From assembly GCF_949987535.1 (NCBI RefSeq), contig NC_080070.1, positions 10,598,016-10,662,015 of the forward strand: a DNA stretch of 64,000 nucleotides, written 5' to 3'. The notes beneath the pieces are model-generated. The model saw nothing but the letters and a program-made list of their open reading frames with translations, did no database searches and was not told where the DNA came from. Source of the DNA: Balaenoptera acutorostrata (Eukaryota > Chordata > Mammalia > Artiodactyla > Balaenopteridae). The translations under genes were made by a program, and so were the position numbers. Of this stretch, positions 34,401 through 47,335 are shown piece after piece (the stretch's first letter is position 1; every line of letters begins with the position of its first letter).

Positions 34401-36016
34401 AAACTCAATATATGTTTATGAATTGAAGTATCTTATTCAGTGTCACAAAACTCTCCAGGGGAGTAAGCAACCTTATTCTACTTATAAACTTTCACCAATT
34501 TTCAAACAAAAGATCAAGTCCCTTGAACAAATGAATGTAAACAATTTTCATTTGTTTCTCTTCAGTTTGAGTTCCTGGAAAGACTGACTCAAGGAGAAAG
34601 AATAATGAATAAAAAGAACGTTTTAACACTGGTTAATTAAAATCTAGATCAAAGTAATTAGTTTGGAAATGTTATGCTGTCTATTTCCACCAAAGTCATG
34701 ACAAAAGCATCTGGCTACTAAAACTTTAGGAGACCTTTTGATCTTTTTTTTTTTTTTCAGGTAAGAGAAAGTTTACAGATGAATCAATCTTCGGTTTAAT
34801 CTAGCATGAAACCTCCTTAAACCAGTTTTCAAAGTTTCTAAAGAAATTGTTTTGGAAAGTAAATTTTCAAATGAAATTTATAACTTTGGGTAAAATTATA
34901 CTATATTATGCTGCCTTTAATTAGGCAACAAACTAAAAAGTGATTTCTTTCTGATGACATTCTAATTTGTTTTCTGTTTCCTGAGAATAAGTCCATGTAT
35001 TTCATCAAAAGAAAATATTTGAGGGTTTTTAAATACTTTTGTATATTTAATGCCTTTCCTGCCCATACTTCAATCAATGGTTATTGATAAGTTAATTGTT
35101 AATTAGTTGCTAGGCTGTTATTAAAAACCATGCAAGAAGGCACCATTGATATTCTACAGAGTTTGTGCATTAACTATGTCATTTGTGTACGTGTGTTTTA
35201 TTTCACTTCTCCCTTTAAAAAGCTCTGTCAAACTATCACCCCTCCATATAAGTCTAACTTTTGGTAGATGTGGAGGCTCCACAACCTAAAGGATAATTAA
35301 TTCATCACAAGTTTTCTAATAAACAATGTGAGAGACATTTTGTTACTCTATTTATTCCAATTAAATATTTTCAAAGCTATGTTGACATTTGTTGACTATG
35401 TTTAGAGCTCTCTAGGATTGGGGAAAATAAACTCCAAAACTTGTTAGAGGAAGATACATTCTTCGGGACTTACCATGCCATAGAAACATCTTTTTCACCC
35501 CACTCCTTAGACTACGGTGCTTAATCTTTAACGTGCACAAGGATCACCTTGGCTTCTTTGGGAAAATGTTCATGGTCCCAGCATATGTGACATGTTTGCC
35601 TCTCTTGGAAAGTTTCCTGACTCCATACCTATATCCATCTATCCCCGTAGAGAAAGCTTCCTCTTGTGTATCTTACTGGGAACAGTGTTCCTCTCAGCAG
35701 GCTCTTTCAGTGGAAATGATTTATTCATATCCGTGATAAGGAAAAATAGCCTGAACAATAAATCAATTACACTATGTAGAAAATCTCTGATTCATAATTT
35801 TCCAAACTGAAAAACCCAAGAATATGCAATGTTAGAACATAGTTGCTAACATTAGTGGTCACTGGTATCCTAGTTTTCCTGGGTAAGACTGACCTTCACG
35901 CTGGGGGATGTGGGACTTGAGGGTAAAGGGACTTGTCTCACAGCCCTCCAAGTCCATTTCATTACTTATTTCCCTATTCTGTCATTCTCACCCATTTACT
36001 CCTTTGGTAACTCATC
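34401..36016. other. Mostly unassigned; small MER5-like match
   Basis: No gene is recognised. At 35515-35585 the text cttaatctttaacgtgcaca, aggatcaccttgg and gaaaatgttcatggtcccag resembles one end of a MER5-type hAT element, but it is too short for a firm call. A T run lies at 34744-34757, before a cag that looks like an acceptor site but has no exon-like sequence after it. Confidence 0.4.
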
Positions 36017-37125
36017 TGCTCAAAACAAATTTATTGTGCATTTGCGATGCGGCAGGTACTGTGCTGAGTACAGAGGATGCAACATTGTTCAATACTTGTG
36101 TAACTGACCTCATATACCTTAATATTCAGCCCCACTCTTTTAAATATAGAAGGCAAAGCCATTCAACAGTTCAATGATCATTTTGCATAAATATATGTTT
36201 TTAATTCATCTGATTTTCTAGGCATGATAGGAGGCTCTTGGGATACAGTGATGACTAAAATATTGTTCTTTCCCTCAGAATATCACAGTGCTAAATGCAG
36301 GTAGGGAATAAAGGAGGGAATGACTGATCCTGGAGAGATTTTTGTGAAGGTTTATTGAGTGAGGTAATGTTTATCTGTGTTCATTGAATTTAGCAGGCAA
36401 AGAAGAAGAAAGACTTTCCCAGAAGAATAAACAAGACACAGGCTGGCAAGAGTCCATCCACTATGATATATTCAGAAAAATTTTTAAATATATTCGGTAA
36501 GGTATACGGTGTCAGTCAGAAACTGGGAATTGAGACTTGAAAAATAAATTAAGAAAATACTTTGAAAAGTCGAATCCACCAAACTGCAAATTTTGGATGT
36601 TAATTCTTACTGTTTAGTCAGTGGAAAATGTAGGCATATGACTACCTCGATCATATTCCATCTTCAGGAGGATAACATTAGAAAAGGCACTTGAGGAGAG
36701 GTTAAGTGAAAGTATCAGGAACAATTGGGAAGTTGAAACAAAAATGAAGGTGAACAATATTTGGGGAAGATGTTAAGGCAGTGACAGTGAGGATGGGTAA
36801 AGAGAGGTGATGAGGGATGTATTTTATTTCAAATTAAGAGGATTTTATGACTGGTTGAACTTTACAAAAGATGGCAGAGAAAAGCCAAAGACTTGAACAT
36901 CTCAAACTTGAGAAGCAGAATGTTGATATTATTAATCAAACAGGGATACAGTAGGAGGAACTACCTCACAGGTGAAGAAGTTGAATTTAGTTTGGGGCAG
37001 GTTCTGTGTTAGGACCTTTAGAACCTATAGTTGTAAACGTTGGCTAGGCTGCTGAATGGATGGATATAGATGAATCCAAATTGGAACTGAAGATGTAGAA
37101 GATGAACCAGTGGTAGAGGGCATAA
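36017..37125 (-). mobile_element. L2 LINE, long antisense copy
   Basis: The 3' end lies on the left: tttattgtgcatttgcgatg, cggcaggtactgtgctgagt. The body follows with gattgggaagttgaaac-type purine-rich text, caaagacttgaacatctcaa, gtaggaggaactacctcaca and ggctgctgaatgg. This order matches antisense L2 through its 3' UTR and late ORF2. A second taggcatgataggaggctct motif at about 36220 looks like a repeated 3'-end segment. Heavily diverged and non-coding. Confidence 0.65.
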
Positions 37126-37269
37126 TTTTTTGAAAAATATATTTTCAGTTATAGCAGAATTTTATAATCTGGCAATCCTACTCAGGTCTATATTTTTTCC
37201 TTGATCTTGATTGTTTTTGAAATTATTCTGGAAACTATTGTGTTACAGATGTTTTTTTGGCCAAGCAGT

Positions 37270-37412
37270 TTAGAGGATGAATGAGGAAATAGGTCTGAAA
37301 TGAGAAACTACTTTGCCCAAATTCTCAGAGTTAGACTATTGGCATATCCAGAATTAGAATCCAGCTCTCTGATTCTCAAGTAAGAATTCTTTCCACTGTA
37401 TCGTGCTCACTA
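37270..37412 (-). repeat. MIR SINE
   Basis: gatgaatgaggaaataggtc, gagaaactactttgcccaaa, ttctcagagttagactattg, gaatccagctctctgattct and tctttccactgtatcgtgct match antisense MIR in order, including the diagnostic tctttccactataccacgct end. Confidence 0.78.
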
Positions 37413-37683
37413 CCAAAGAGCCCAAATATCTATATTTGACTAAAAAATCATCACAGGAAAATCATGGCCCCGGTTACACAAAATGTAAAAAGAAAAAGAA
37501 AAGGAAGGAAAATATTAGAGGACTTTGCAGAGTCATGGATATACACATCCACACACTCACATACAATCACAGAAATGATTTTCCTTATCATTAAGTCTAC
37601 TTACTAAAAATATTGTGAATAATAAAATATCACTAATTGCATGCAAAAAATAAACAAATAACAGGATGGTAACTGAATTGAGG

Positions 37684-37770
37684 GCTGAAGGTAAGTATAT
37701 ATAAAATATATATAAAGTATATATATATAAAGTATATATAAAATAAAACAAAATAAAATAAAATGAAAGG
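37684..37770. repeat. AT-rich microsatellite
   Basis: Alternating TATATA and AAAGTATATA units run from about 37694 to 37740, followed by AAAAT/AAAAC units to about 37765. This is simple sequence with no gene association visible. Confidence 0.8.
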
Positions 37771-38152
37771 GTCCTTTCAGGAACCAACAATAATAATAAT
37801 GTGCTAGATCAACTTAATTCTTTAACACCTAAGCATAAATACCTAAATTGCTCCTCAATTTCTACAAAAGAACATGCTGAGATTTTGATTCCTTTAAAAT
37901 TGGAATTGCATTAAATCTACCAGTTTGAGGGAAAATGACATTTTAGCAACATTAAGTCATCTGATCTATGAATATGGGATAACTGTTATCTATTTATTTA
38001 GATCTTATTTAATTTCTCTTAACAATGAATTGTTTTTCAGTATACTGGTATTTCATCTGTTATGTCAGATGTATCCTTAAATATGGCTTTTCTTCGAAGT
38101 CTTGTGACTTCAAACCGTAACATCCACCAACACAAAAGCATTTTCTGATAAT

Positions 38153-38610
38153 GCTTTTATGGGTTGAACTGTATCCCCACAAAATTCAAATGTTGAATTC
38201 CTAACCCCCAATACCTCAGAATGCGACCTTATTTGGAGATAGGGTCTTTACAGAGGTAATCAGATCACAGTGAAATATTTAGGGTAGGCTCTAGTCCAAA
38301 AATACTGGTAACCATAAAAAAGGGGAAATTTGGAGATAGATATGCACAGGAAGAACACCATGTGACCATGAAGGCAAAGGTAGGGGTGATGCTTCTACAA
38401 GCCAAGGAACACCAAAGATGCCAGCAAAAGAACAGAAGTAAGGGAGAGGCATGGAATGGACTTTCCTGACAGCCTTCAGAAGGAGTTAACCCTGCTGACA
38501 ACTTGATCTCAGATTGCTGGCCTCCAGAACTGTGAGACAATACATCTCTATTGCATAAGCCATTCAATTTGTGGCGCTGTGTTATGGCAGCCCTAGAGAA
38601 CTTATCCAAA
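38153..38610 (+). repeat. MaLR (MLT1-type) solo LTR
   Basis: The LTR reads gggttgaactgtatccccac, aaaattcaaatgttgaattc, cttatttggagatagggtct, agaacaccatgtgaccatga, ctacaagccaaggaacacca, tccagaactgtgagacaata and tgttatggcagccctagaga. Every block has a direct counterpart in the MLT1 consensus in the same order. No retroviral interior flanks it, so it is a solo LTR. Confidence 0.85.
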
Positions 38611-41600
38611 TGCTATGCTATAAGATTCAGAATACCCTGGATTTTGTTTAAAGACTAAAAATAATTAATCTCCCTTTTTAGATCACAGATCAAACCATGC
38701 CAAAGTCTCATTTATTTCTAAATAAATGGAAACTCCATCAACTCCTTCAGACTCCTAGATTATCATTCAGTAAAACACACCTCCACAGCACAAAGGAGGG
38801 AGGATTTTGGAAGTGAGGCTGGCCCAGATCACTCTCCGCTCAGAAAAGGCCAACCAGAGCTGTCCTGTCCTGGATCTTGCCAGCCCCACGCACTGCACCG
38901 GACTCTTCCTGGGTGTCAGCTGCTCTTTCGTTCATGTGGCATGTTTGCAAGTTGCACTAACCCATTCAAGGCTCTACTGTCTCATTTAGAGTAATTCACC
39001 AGTTTGGAGGTGGCTAAGACTAGCCCTAAATTAAACTAAATAATATCCTACAGGCTTGAACGTGTTAATGTAGTTTTCGAAGTGGTCTCCTTTAAAGACA
39101 CAATCTGCCACATTCCAGACAATCCCCACCTGCCCAGGCAGCATCTTCTGGGAAAAAGCAGAATATGCACTCTTTGGAAAATGACAGGCACTTTACCATT
39201 CTGGGTTCCAACCAACAGAAAAACACCATTATGTGGCCACCTCTGAGAACAATAAGCATGAGTACATTCTACTTACATCTTAATTATTATTATTACACAG
39301 TAAGAAAAGAGAGGGTTACATAGATAATTGCAAAAGCAAAAATAACACTAACCTCAGAATGGCTAAGACCCTACATACTAATTTTAACCTTCACCACCTC
39401 TTAGGTCCATGTTTCCATCACTAGATGCCTTGTGTCTTCATGCTGAGTTCTTTCTTTAAATCCATATTCAAAAATTACTCTCATTTGTGCTAGAGAATAC
39501 AGAGTTATAATGACTTCAAGTTAATCTCAAAGGAATTCTGTAAGTGAATGAGAGAAGCAGCATACTTGGGGGAAGAAGCTAGGAAAAAGAGGTGGTTTTA
39601 GGAGATGTCAAGATCAGCTTGATCCCACAGGGAGCTCTGGAGCAGAAGTTGCACCACAGTTGTACTGCACAAAGCAAGGAGGCTAAACTGTTATATCCCC
39701 AGGGAGGGAGTACAAAGCCTCCCTGGGGTTCATCAGGCAAGGCAACTCCCAACAGCCCAAGACAATCCTCCAAACACGGTGCAACAGAGAGTCATTTGCA
39801 ACAAATATCAGTAGCACCTAAGTCAACCTAGTCAAGGAGATCTGGGTGGGACCTCAACAGCCTCTAAAACAACCATCAACATGTATTTACTCAGTACCTA
39901 ACTGACTTGTAGATGCATTAGGTAATTCATAAGCCCCACTATCCAGAATTTAAATCTTATTGAGAAGACAGGATATGTATATGTGAAAAGTGAAACAATT
40001 AAAATAAGTTTCTATTTTAGCACAACCTCTTATACTAAATCTGACAACCTTTGAATAGGTTACAGCAAAATCTTTTATCTTTGAGTTTATCTCAAATGGG
40101 TTTATATATTACATGTAAAGAAATGGAAATTTTTAACATTAGTTTTCCTCATAAAGCAATGAAACGTTCAAATTCAAGCTGCAGAAAAAATAATTTAAAT
40201 GGGTTTAACCATTTTTGATGGTTAGAAAGTATCTTATAAAGCCTTATATGTGAACATTCAATTCAATAAAAATTATCTTCATCAAATAAGCCAAACACCA
40301 AATGGTATTGAAGAATGTTTTACCAGAACTACTATTTTATGTATTTCCCAATATCCATTTCCCATCCTTCTCTCAAGCATCCCAGTATCCCAAGTCCTGT
40401 AATTAAATGTTTCTAAAGAAGGTTAAGCATGAAAATAGTCCTTCCTCCTGTACTATACACATAGATATATACCAGACATTTGCAAAAAAATTCTCTTACC
40501 AGGAAGTATTTTCAAGAATAATTAAATACTAAGGTCAATCAAATCTCATTCGGTATCCAAATACAGTTGAGTGGCTTAGACTAAGTCTTAGAGTTGTAAA
40601 ATTCATAATTCTTGAAGAAATATGGGAAAAAATGATTTTATGGTTAGAAAGATGTGTGGTAATATTTACCATTGTCCTAATATATACCATTAAGAATCGT
40701 CCTGATGGCTACTCAAATTCCTAGTTTCACAAATAATATTGATAACAAAGGTTTTCTGCCATGAGTTTTCATGTCCAGAAGAACTGGTAGTTATTTTCAC
40801 AGTATGAGACCAATGGCAGAAAGCCTGCTAGATGAATAGCTGCAAACACCTTCATAGCTGCTTAATAGTTGAAGGAAAAAAACCCCAGTAATGATAAGGA
40901 TTCTGATCCGTTCCATATGTAGTCAAGTATGTGCATGGAAACTTAGTAGCTTCAAGAAAGAATATATTTCTTCTTCCTCGGGAGACCAATATTGATTTCT
41001 ATATATTCTGACAATTGACCTGGAGCTGTATTTCCAGAATGCCTGACTCCTGATAAAGACATGCCTGCCATACCAATAATGCTTATAATCAACGGTTCTT
41101 GACTGCTGGGTGCTGGATCAGATATGCAGTCCAAGATATGATAATTTAAAAGCAATTTAAGGATTTTACAGTTTATGCTTATGGTCATATAGCTCATCTT
41201 TTTTTTCCTGGCATTCATCATTTCAAGTATCAAAAAAAAAGAAAAAAAGAATAGGCCTGGAAAACCAGATTAAAACTGCAAAAACACAAAGTTCAGTCAT
41301 GAAAAGCAAAGTACTTTCCCAGAATCAAGAAGGCATGCTTCCGAGTTATCCCTTTGTTATTACCAAAGCAAGGGTGACTTTCATTATTAGAGGTAGCAAA
41401 AAGACATTGAGATACCAGTTAATTGAATAATATGAAAAAAATAATAAATCAGTAAATCATACAGAGATGCTCATCAAAAAGATATAAATACTGGTTTTCA
41501 GACATACAGAAAACATTACTAAATGTTGATAGCTATCATATAATAAATGTATATGGCTTGATATGTTTTTAGAGATTCTTAATTCTCTAAAGGTTTTGAA

Positions 41601-41616
41601 AAATTATTTTTTTTAG
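38611..41616. other. Unassigned intergenic sequence
   Basis: No exon, RNA gene or confident repeat is recognised. GC-richer patches at 38800-38960 and 39590-39790 have short open frames on both strands without domains; the second may be a worn LTR. The rest is AT-rich. Confidence 0.4.
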
Positions 41617-43605
41617 GATGTATTCTATGGCTTGGGAATCCTTCTGAGAATCCTGGCTGTATCAGCCACCTTGAAAGGAGAAGGCCAGGAAAATATTCCT
41701 CCCACACTTACATTACCAGTGTTAAGATGACCTCACTGCCTCCAGAAGGGAGCTGTGAACTTGGCCTTCATGGTATAGTTGTCTCTCTTACTATGGTTAG
41801 CCAGTGGCCAGCCTCTCTCAATCTCTGCCCATAACAAATATGAATCATGGGTTCATAGGCTACATTAACTCTATTCCAAGAAAAACAAGTTAACCTTTGT
41901 GGTCAGAGGAGGCCTTGCTCAGTTAGCGGCGGGTCTGTTTATCAGTAATGAAGATAAAATATCATGATATCAATAGACTTTGTAACTATTATGGATGGGT
42001 AACTCTCTCTTATTAGACACAACTGGAAATGATTTGTCTTCAGTAATAGAGAAGGATGACAGGGTGCCAGTAAATGATATTGTTGGGAATTACTTAAAAT
42101 AGTTATTCCCCTTGGAAGTTCAATGCATGATTCTGGAGAAAAATATGTTATCTCTCCATATTTTAACCCTATTTTAAAAGTAACCCTTGTAAATCTAGGG
42201 TGTTCTTATACTTCATCATTGAGATAAAGCCTCATGTCCCAAGGGTAAACCTGCAAAATTCAAACAAGAGTTCAGATCTTTGGCGTATATGTTAATGCCT
42301 TAAACAACAGCAAAGCAGTACTTATCTGTGTGTCTATACGTGTTCCTGTGAGAGAATATTCCAATATTTCATTTAATACGCCTTCAGAAATTAGTGAGGT
42401 AAAAACATTTATCAATATAAATAAGCTATTTCTTTTTTTCTTACTTTGTTTTCCTTTCTGAGCATACTTCACTTTACTTAATGATGAGTACTAAAAGGTT
42501 GATCCCCAGTGGAAGTTTCCTTTATGGGTTTATTTTCTTATGGCTAAGGAAACACAAGAGATGCTTTATCATTATTCAATTATTTACTGAGTAAACACTA
42601 GATATAAATTAAAGGTAACTTTCTAACAATCTGTTTGATTTCTTATGATTGTCAAAAAATTCAAGCTATTAAGAGAACTCATCCATTTTTTTCAATCATC
42701 CAAATTCAATTCAACCATAAAGCATCCTTGCAGAATATGGAAGTAAAATATGACTCCTGGTCATATATAAATAGTTTACAATAAAATGTCCTATATTTAT
42801 CAACACCAAGCATAGGATTTGAGCTAGTCAATAGTAGTTTAAATGTCATGACACACCTGATCAAAATAGGTCCTTCTTCAAAAGGAAAGCAAATTGTATG
42901 GTGTTATGCTTTCCATTTAGATTATCACCTCAAGAATAAGAGTTATTAGCCTAGTTTGTCATTAGATCCATACCTCCTTTTGTATGTATATCATAAGGAT
43001 TTCATAAGCCAGTCAGATAATGCAGATGGAAGGATAATGTATCCTTTTCTTCATTCTGTGAGTTTGGATATTTTAATAATATATAAAGTAATATAAACAA
43101 ATTCTAAGATATTGCAAATTTCTACAAAGCATCCTGGGTTATTATACTTAATCTATGCACAGTCTTCTAACACTTATGCAAAGCTGTATTTTATTTTTTT
43201 TTTATATATTTAAAGCAATTTTATTTTATTTTTTTAAAATTATTCATGGGAATAATTTAAAAGTAAAATAAAATCAAGCATAATTCAATTATATGGTTTC
43301 ACATGGGGCTAAGAGCTCAGAATTGTTACAATTTTGGATATGTTAAATGTGTACTGTTAAGCCATTTTACCTTTCTTTTTCTTCTCAACATCTTCTGACC
43401 TATTTAACCTAATTACCTGCTTAAATATCTATCTACTTTACAAAACCAGCACTTTTTGTTGGAAATATCGTTTTCTTTCCTGTTTCACACAACCCCTAAT
43501 ACTGTATGTTAATATTTCTTCACCTTATTTTCTAAAATAATGTTTCTTTTTTGGATCATTTTTAACTGGAATGTGTAAACTTATTTGTTTGAATGTCTAA
43601 GTTTG
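41617..43605. other. Unassigned intergenic sequence
   Basis: No gene is recognised. An acceptor-like T-run plus AG at about 41606-41616 precedes a 37-codon open stretch, but no good donor follows. T/A-rich simple sequence lies at 43185-43240. Confidence 0.4.
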
Positions 43606-43649
43606 TTTGTTTGTGATGGGTGGGAGTGTGGTGGCCCCAGGGATAATGA
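43606..43649 (+). repeat. Left arm of a 44-bp inverted repeat
   Basis: This arm is the reverse complement of 44220-44263 with a single mismatch at 43632. Its core is gatgggtgggagtgtg followed by ggccccagggataatga. It lies just outside the ERV-type LTR at 43667-44171. Confidence 0.92.
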
Positions 43650-43666
43650 AGAAGAATTGTATACCC

Positions 43667-44171
43667 TGTAGGGGAGAATCAAATTTTTCTTCTACCCTTC
43701 TAGGTTCTTTGGCTGGTCTAGTAATTAAGTTGACACAAGACAAATTAGCAGGAGAAAAACAAATTTAATTGTGTGTGTATGGGAGCCCAATAAAAGTATG
43801 AGGCCCTAAGGCGGTCAAACAAATGAGGCTTACATGCCATCCCAAGCTAAGAAATGAGACAGAGGCCTGGGGCTTCACAGAGGGAGAGGGCAATTCACAG
43901 GAAGACAAGACGGACAGATGTTAGGTAATCAGATGTCTGCCCTGCCATGCAGGTGAGTGTTTCAGATAAAAAGTGATCTCTGGTAACAGTTCTCTTTCCC
44001 GGCCCGGCCCCCTGTCTAAATTCTTTCAGGCAGTTAAGGGAGAGGTAAAAGTTTTTCTTGAGTCTGCTGGATCTTGATTGCCTTGGGCTCAAAATAATCC
44101 ACAGGCCAAAGTGACACATTGTGGGGTGACATATTCTGCTCCCCTTCACCCCAAGGCTGAATCTAAGGACA
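43667..44171 (-). repeat. ERV1-type LTR (MER41-like)
   Basis: On the minus strand the right-hand part of the LTR reads cttttattgggctcccatac, acaattaaatttgtttttct, cctgctaatttgtcttgtgt, actagaccagccaaagaacc and ends cccctaca at 43667. The left part includes ccacaatgtgtcactttggc and ggcctctgtctcatttctta. These blocks match MER41-like LTRs as remembered. The high-coordinate boundary (TGT at 44171) is an estimate. No internal retroviral genes adjoin, so it appears to be a solo LTR. No direct target duplication is evident. Confidence 0.7.
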
Positions 44172-44219
44172 GTTCTTAGAGAAACAACAAATGATGTGAA
44201 GAACTGGCCTCGATGGCAG

Positions 44220-44263
44220 TCATTATCCCTGGGGCCCCCACACTCCCACCCATCACAAACAAA
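44220..44263 (-). repeat. Right arm of a 44-bp inverted repeat
   Basis: This is the reverse complement of 43606-43649, 43 of 44 positions. The loop between the arms is 570 bp and holds the LTR. Confidence 0.92.
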
Positions 44264-44284
44264 GAAACACACATATATAACTGT

Positions 44285-45125
44285 TTAGAAGATACAGTGG
44301 AAGAAAAGATTCTACTTACAATGGCAGAAACACCAAAAACAAAAGATAAAATACCGAGGTGATCACAAAATGTCAATAACACAATAGAAATATGAATAAA
44401 AAACATGAACAAATATTTCCCCCAAAGAGGAAGTGATTCTTTATCACATAAAAAGTTGGTGAATTTAATTCATAACAAGAGAAATGCTAATTTAAACTAC
44501 ACAGGTTTACATTTTTTTCACTTATAAGTTTAACAAAAGTCCAATAAAGCATTAACATCCTCTGTTGGTAAAGCTATGGCGAAACATTATTACTAGTTGC
44601 ATGGCTACCAACCTCTACGAAGAATAATTTGACAGTATTTATCAAAATTACAAACGAATGTACTTTTCGACTCAACAACCCCACTTCTGGGGAGTTTTCC
44701 TACAGTATCCTTCCACATGTACAAAATATCTTGGGTATGACGTTGTTATTAATTGTAGGAAAAAACACAAAAGTCTGTAAACAGGACACTGGTTAAATAA
44801 ACCATTGTATATCTCACTATAAAAAAGAATGAGAACATCCTATCTCACATACTGATATGCAAAGATGTTCATAATGTGGTATATATGAAGAAAGCAAAGC
44901 CTAGAAGAGTATGCATAGTATGTAGCCTTTTATGAGAAAATAATAAAAATACACATTTCTCTATTTATATTTGAATCAGGTATCTATGTATGAATACAAA
45001 TTAATAAAAATAGTTATATGAAAAAGAGCAGAAGTACTGGGAGGATGGGACAGAACTGTAAAGCCAACTATACTGCTTGGTAAATTGCTTTTTTTCTGTT
45101 ATTATTATTATTATGCTTTTTAAAG
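44285..45125 (+). mobile_element. Old LINE-1 (L1ME-like) 3' region
   Basis: Sense L1 text is recognisable: aacaaccccacttctgggga, ggttaaataaaccattgtat, ctataaaaaagaatgagaac, atgcaaagatgttcataatg, agagtatgcatagtatgtag and cttttatgagaaaataataa. It corresponds to late ORF2 and 3' UTR of an old L1. Stops and indels break the frame. Confidence 0.72.
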
Positions 45126-45482
45126 TAAGCATTAGGCCAAGCATTTGTACATTTACCTGATCATGTTATTGGAAAATATTTAAATAACATTTCCCATATG
45201 CACTAATTCATTCACACTGAATTAAGATGTTTATCATCGTTACCTGATACTGTACTAGCAAAGGCAGAAAGCATCTTCACATGATGCTTATTATCATTGA
45301 CGAGATAATACTGCATTCTTCTACTAAACTTAGTTGTTCTTGCTTTCTCATAAGACATGCAAACATAATTTTCTTTTGCTATTAGCACAGGTTTTTAAAA
45401 ATTTCTCAGCTTTGATTTTACCTTGCAGATGTTACGGAATTCAGGCAGTTAGATTTTGATCTTAGTTTACAGCTTACTAATT
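45126..45482. other. Unassigned sequence
   Basis: There is no recognised element between the L1 and the MER5 copy. Confidence 0.4.
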
Positions 45483-45623
45483 AAAGTATGGTCTGAAGTA
45501 CCACCTGGAAGCTTGCTAAAGATGCAGAAAGGTAGGTTCCAATCCAGAACTATAGAGTCAGAATCTGCATTTTAAGACGAGTCTCAGATGATGTCTATGC
45601 CCTATGAAGTTTGAGAAGCACTG
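45483..45623 (+). mobile_element. MER5-type hAT-Charlie DNA transposon remnant
   Basis: aaagtatggtctgaagtacc, acctggaagcttgctaaaga, tgcagaaaggtaggttcc, agagtcagaatctgcatttt and aagtttgagaagcactg match MER5A/B from near the start to the terminal inverted repeat. MER5 is non-autonomous and carries no transposase. Confidence 0.82.
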
Positions 45624-46539
45624 ATTTACAGGACAATACACCTAGCTTTTTTGGCTACTTCTATATATTATATACGTGCAGTATTTACACATTTTTTTAA
45701 GTCCCCTGTAAAGTTTTCTACCTTGTATTTTATTTGCCATTTTTCTTTTTCCCTCTCTTAACTTTTCTTTTCTCTGCTGAATGCTTTCCTTTGTCTAAGT
45801 TCTTTTCCTGTTCTTCTGTCATCAAGATATCAAGAGATTTTAGGCTGTGGAATCTGGGCAATTTCAGTACTGTTTTAACCTGTGCTAGAAAATTTAACCC
45901 TTTAAGAACTTCCTTGCAATAATTTTCTTCTATCTGTACTATTTTAATCTGTTTCTGATTATGGGAGAGTTTCATTTATTTGGATTCTGCTGAGGTGGCA
46001 GATTGGCAGGGAGTAGGGGCAGTGAGAGAGTCTGCAGTAGTTTTTCGGCATTACATGATAGATAATCATAAGAAAACCAGCTATATGGGCTCACAGAAAG
46101 GAGTTATTTTAAAAAGGATCGTTAGTCTTGAATATTTAATGATTATTTTTAAATTTTATTTGGGGTGTCAAGAATCCATTTTGAGAATCTTAAGAAAACT
46201 TATTCCAGTAAAATACTTTAAAGACATGCATATAAAAGTGTGCATATAGCTTCTGGGCATTCATGTTCTCTGAAACCTACATATGGATCTTGAAGTCCAT
46301 GTCCTAAGCTCAAGCCAAAATAAATATGAATATCTATACTTCCTTATCAGTGTTTCAAACAACTAAAAAATACAAATTGTCCTGGGAAAGAAAGTAAATG
46401 TTTGGTCCTTGCTGATGCACATTAATTGTGAAATACTGGTATAATCATAACAAACCAAATGAAATATAAATTTCCTTTAGTAAACTGAAGATAATTAATT
46501 CCCTTTCAGATGACGAAGTGGAGCAGTCCAATAACTATT
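45624..46539. other. Unassigned intergenic sequence
   Basis: No gene or repeat is recognised. Open frames of 60-90 codons on both strands are featureless. Confidence 0.4.
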
Positions 46540-46800
46540 TGTTTTATGATGTAAAGCTCCTTATATGCAAAACTGTAGGGTCGGGAATGCTCAGCCAAGT
46601 GAGCAATTGGGTTGGCTGCACATCCTCAAGTGCTGTATAATTTAGGTCAAGCAGGTTAATTAGCATATTATTGTTTGGCCAAATGAACAGCACGAAGTTG
46701 CCAAACCTAAATTCCTTAAATAGTAACACATAAATCTTGGTACTGTGGCACTTCTCCAGATGGCAGCATACTATCTGATGGATGGAAAGGGCTGCTTGAG
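46540..46800. other. Unique block of mixed composition, possible regulatory DNA
   Basis: This block is less AT-rich than its flanks, matches no remembered repeat, and contains clustered motif-like words: TTAATTAGCATATTA at about 46657-46671 (homeodomain/POU-like) and TTTGGCCAAA at 46674-46683 (NF1 half-site palindrome). Motif words alone are weak evidence, and no gene is nearby within the window. Confidence 0.25.
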
Positions 46801-47335
46801 CATAACATTAGGATTCAAAATAGAAAAAGAACTCCACACTGAACAAATTTCACTGGGGCAGCAGAAATTTATCATGTTTGTTTTGTCACTGTAACTCACA
46901 TCTTGCCAATTCAACCTCATAAAGAAATAAAGGGACATATACAGAAGGTAACAAAAGAGTGAGTTAACAAAAACAATTTATGCAAAAATAGTGTACAGTA
47001 AACTCCGTTCTAAGAAAGGAATGATGTAAAGTATTGTATTGTTGCTTTGCTTTGTATGAATAATGTAAACTTCCAGATCTCTTTGTTTCTTATTTATCTT
47101 GGTCCTCACGTTATTACACAGTGTTTATGTAAGCATTTGGTCATGTATTCACTCTCTATTTTATTGTTTTTAGCCTTCTATCCAAAGGGCATTACATTTA
47201 CCCTTAAATAAAAACAGAACATAATCACAGGCAATGCATTATGATAGCAGTCCCCAAGAAAAAGTTTAATAAATAGAGAAAATGACTTCTACTTTTTAAC
47301 TCAAGATCTTTTGGAAATCCTAAGTTAAATCCTGT
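46801..47335. other. Unassigned intergenic sequence
   Basis: No recognised feature. Confidence 0.4.

Noticed and set aside
34744..34763. T-run followed by cag and gtaaga, resembling paired splice sites
   Set aside because: The acceptor-like and donor-like words are directly adjacent, so no exon could lie between them.
41606..41730. Splice-acceptor-like T-run and AG followed by 37 open codons
   Set aside because: No convincing donor site follows, the frame ends in TGA, and no protein family is recognised.
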